From Desulfosporosinus sp. (GTDB lineage: Bacteria; Bacillota; Desulfitobacteriia; Desulfitobacteriales; Desulfitobacteriaceae), in assembly GCA_031292055.1 (NCBI GenBank), contig JARLHV010000011.1, forward strand, positions 1-34,918: DNA of 34,918 bases. The letters run 5' to 3'. This document shows positions 33,817 to 34,918 of the stretch, piece after piece; positions within the stretch are counted from its first letter, which is position 1; each line of letters begins with the position of its first letter. Under the pieces are notes generated by a model. The model was given only the letters and a program-made list of their open reading frames with translations, ran no database searches and was not told the DNA's origin. Position numbers and translations under genes: made by a program.

Positions 33817-34197
33817 TTACATTGGCATTATACGGGCCAGTCCAACTCCCAGAGCAACTCCTGCAAAACCGATGCTTACACTAAGTAAAGTATATAGTCC
33901 TGCGGTTAGCAAACTGCCTTCTTCTAATAACATTATAACCTCATAACTAAACGTAGAGAATGTTGTATACGCACCTAAAAAGCCTATCCCAATACCTAAC
34001 CGCCATAATGGGCTTATGGTTAATTTTTCTATAAATAATATATTCAGAAATCCTAATAAAAAAGCCCCAGTAATATTTATGATAAAAGTACCTAAAGGAA
34101 ATCCCTGGCTCCATTTACTGGATATCCAGAAACCGAGACCATAGCGGGACAGTGCTCCTAAAGCACCGCCAAAAGCAATTACCATGATGCTTTGCAT
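33817..34197 (-). CDS. crcB: Fluoride channel FluC/CrcB
   Basis: The protein has 126 residues and four hydrophobic helices, starting at ATG 34197 after AAGGAGG. The family motifs GGALGALSRYGLG, GTFIINITGAFLLGF and GFLGAYTTFSTFSYE are all present, with the Asn in the second helix and the Phe box that line the pore. It exports fluoride as a dual-topology dimer in the membrane. A fluoride riboswitch directly precedes it, which settles the assignment. Confidence 0.95.
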   Translation of the reverse strand: MQSIMVIAFGGALGALSRYGLGFWISSKWSQGFPLGTFIINITGAFLLGFLNILFIEKLTISPLWRLGIGIGFLGAYTTFSTFSYEVIMLLEEGSLLTAGLYTLLSVSIGFAGVALGVGLARIMPM

Positions 34198-34232
34198 TGT
34201 TTAATCTTATTCCTCCTTAAAAACACCAAAAA

Positions 34233-34261
34233 GCTCCTACTGAGATAATTTCAGTAGGAGC
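34233..34261 (-). terminator. Riboswitch-linked intrinsic terminator
   Basis: On the minus strand GCTCCTACTGA pairs perfectly with TCAGTAGGAGC (34233-34243 with 34251-34261), followed by TTTTT. The 5' arm is the same CTCCTAC segment that forms the fluoride aptamer pseudoknot, so ligand binding and termination are mutually exclusive. Confidence 0.9.
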
Positions 34262-34297
34262 CATTAGCATTAAGCACAAGCGAGCCCCATCGCAAGT
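34250..34297 (-). promoter_or_regulatory. Fluoride riboswitch (crcB motif)
   Basis: The minus strand reads GCGATGGGGCTCGC, then a short hairpin TGCTTAATGC, then TAATGGCTCCTACTGA. This is the crcB motif layout: the conserved GCGAUGG start, the small P2 hairpin and the UGAUGRCUCCUAC-like end (here UAAUGG). It overlaps the terminator, so fluoride should turn the fluC transcript on. Confidence 0.9.
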
Positions 34298-34423
34298 TGA
34301 GAAAAAGTTTAATAACCCTATGATAGACCCAACTCACTTAATATAATAACGAAAAAAGTGAGTGAAAGCAATAGTTTATCAGAAGATAGTTTATCAATCA
34401 GATAAAGAAAATATAAGTAATGG

Positions 34424-34510
34424 TATGTAAATATAGTACATAATGGATAAAAGGTATTGACATCTATCCTCTACCGATGTAGTGTAAATTGTACTGCATC
34501 AGTAGAGGTT
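34424..34510 (+). promoter_or_regulatory. Promoter and dyad operators of the BlaI-type gene
   Basis: TTGACA (34457-34462) is followed 17 bases later by a weak -10 (TAGTGT, 34480-34485). A 41-base dyad (34468-34508), matching at 16 of 20 paired positions around 34488, covers the -10 and start region. It contains GATGTAGT and ACTGCATC half-sites resembling BlaI/MecI boxes. A second dyad TATGTA...TACATA lies at 34424-34442. Autorepression is the simple reading. Confidence 0.65.
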
Positions 34511-34519
34511 GGTGAAATT

Positions 34520-34912
34520 ATGAAAAAAACAGCAAAAGTTTCAGATTCTGAGTGGCAAGTTATGAAATTATTATGGGAAAAATCTCCTATAACATCCAGC
34601 GAAATCGTCAAAATTTTGGGATTAAATATTGGATGGAGTCCAACAACTATTTACACACTCATAAGCAGGTTAGTTAAGAAAAAAGCGATAACAATTGATC
34701 AGGGTTCATCTCCGCATGTTTGTAGGCCTCTTTTATCTCAAAAAGAATATAGAAACGATGAAAGGAATGCTTTCCTGAAAAAGGTTTATGATGGGTCATT
34801 GAATTTGTTTTTGATGAATACCTTGGAAGAAGAAGAGTTGTCAGATGCAGAAATTGACGAACTGAAAAATATTCTGGATAACAGCAAAACTAAGGAACGG
34901 TGGACTATCTAA
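34520..34912 (+). CDS. BlaI/MecI/CopY-family repressor
   Basis: The protein has 130 residues, from ATG 34520; a longer frame from 34457 would start inside the promoter. The winged helix-turn-helix reads VSDSEWQVMKLLWEKSPITS and WSPTTIYTLISRLVKKKAI, the hallmark of BlaI/MecI. The C-terminal acidic helix (EEELSDAEIDELKNIL) is the dimerisation and cleavage region. Such repressors are inactivated by a membrane protease (BlaR1/MecR1-type), often the next gene, which lies beyond the window. No resistance gene is visible here. Confidence 0.9.
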   Translation: MKKTAKVSDSEWQVMKLLWEKSPITSSEIVKILGLNIGWSPTTIYTLISRLVKKKAITIDQGSSPHVCRPLLSQKEYRNDERNAFLKKVYDGSLNLFLMNTLEEEELSDAEIDELKNILDNSKTKERWTI

Positions 34913-34918
34913 CCTCTG

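Noticed and set aside
1..34918. CRISPR array, prophage or restriction system
   Set aside because: No regularly spaced repeats, cas genes, phage structural genes or methylase/endonuclease pairs were seen.

Overview
The window looks like a chromosomal segment from an anaerobic, low-to-moderate GC Firmicute, most like Desulfosporosinus or Desulfitobacterium (Peptococcaceae). This is an inference from gene content: a bacterial-type split pyrrolysine cassette (tRNA-Pyl, pylSc, pylB, pylC, pylD, pylSn), several MttB-family methyltransferases, corrinoid proteins, a methylcorrinoid:tetrahydrofolate methyltransferase and a RACo-type reductive activator. No rRNA or taxonomic marker is present, so the genus is not proven.

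Layout. 1-2.8 kb is decayed accessory DNA: a HipA-like kinase fragment cut by the window edge, a PhzF remnant, an orphan lipoprotein, a transposase tail and a group II intron domain V-like hairpin. 2.9-4.15 kb is an IS630-type element whose transposase needs a -1 frameshift. 4.2-7.6 kb is a sigma-54-promoter-driven pair: a CaiT-like BCCT transporter and an MttB homologue with Gln at the pyrrolysine site. 7.6-8.8 kb holds IS200/IS605 debris and hairpins. 8.8-12.2 kb is an OpuA/ProU-type glycine betaine ABC transporter followed by a wrecked second binding-protein gene. 12.6-14.35 kb encodes a PAS/sigma-54 activator, closed by a very long perfect terminator palindrome.

14.56-18.3 kb is a second sigma-54-type transcription unit: true mttB with an in-frame UAG (15619-15621), a corrinoid protein and a third MttB homologue. 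18.64-23.1 kb is the complete pyrrolysine biosynthesis and decoding cassette. 23.3-28.6 kb carries a second corrinoid protein, the methyl-THF-linking methyltransferase, the RACo-like activator, a DUF6951-like small protein with no AUG start, and a MetH-activation-domain-like protein. 28.9-31.9 kb is a partly decayed second module: an internally deleted methyltransferase copy, an intact hydantoinase/oxoprolinase-family protein and a frameshifted DUF1638 gene. On the minus strand, 31.9-34.3 kb has a GGGtGRT protein, a NifU-like protein, a small ORF and FluC, headed by a fluoride riboswitch with an overlapping terminator. The window ends with a BlaI/MecI-type repressor gene behind a long dyad operator.

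How it works together (inference from families). Quaternary or tertiary methylamines enter by the BCCT or ABC transporter. MttB-family enzymes move a methyl group to Co(I) corrinoid proteins, the MtgA-like enzyme passes it to tetrahydrofolate for the Wood-Ljungdahl or C1 pathway, and the RACo-like protein rescues oxidised corrinoid. The pyl cassette is needed only for the UAG-containing MttB. The two sigma-54-like promoters and the single local sigma-54 activator suggest substrate-controlled expression.
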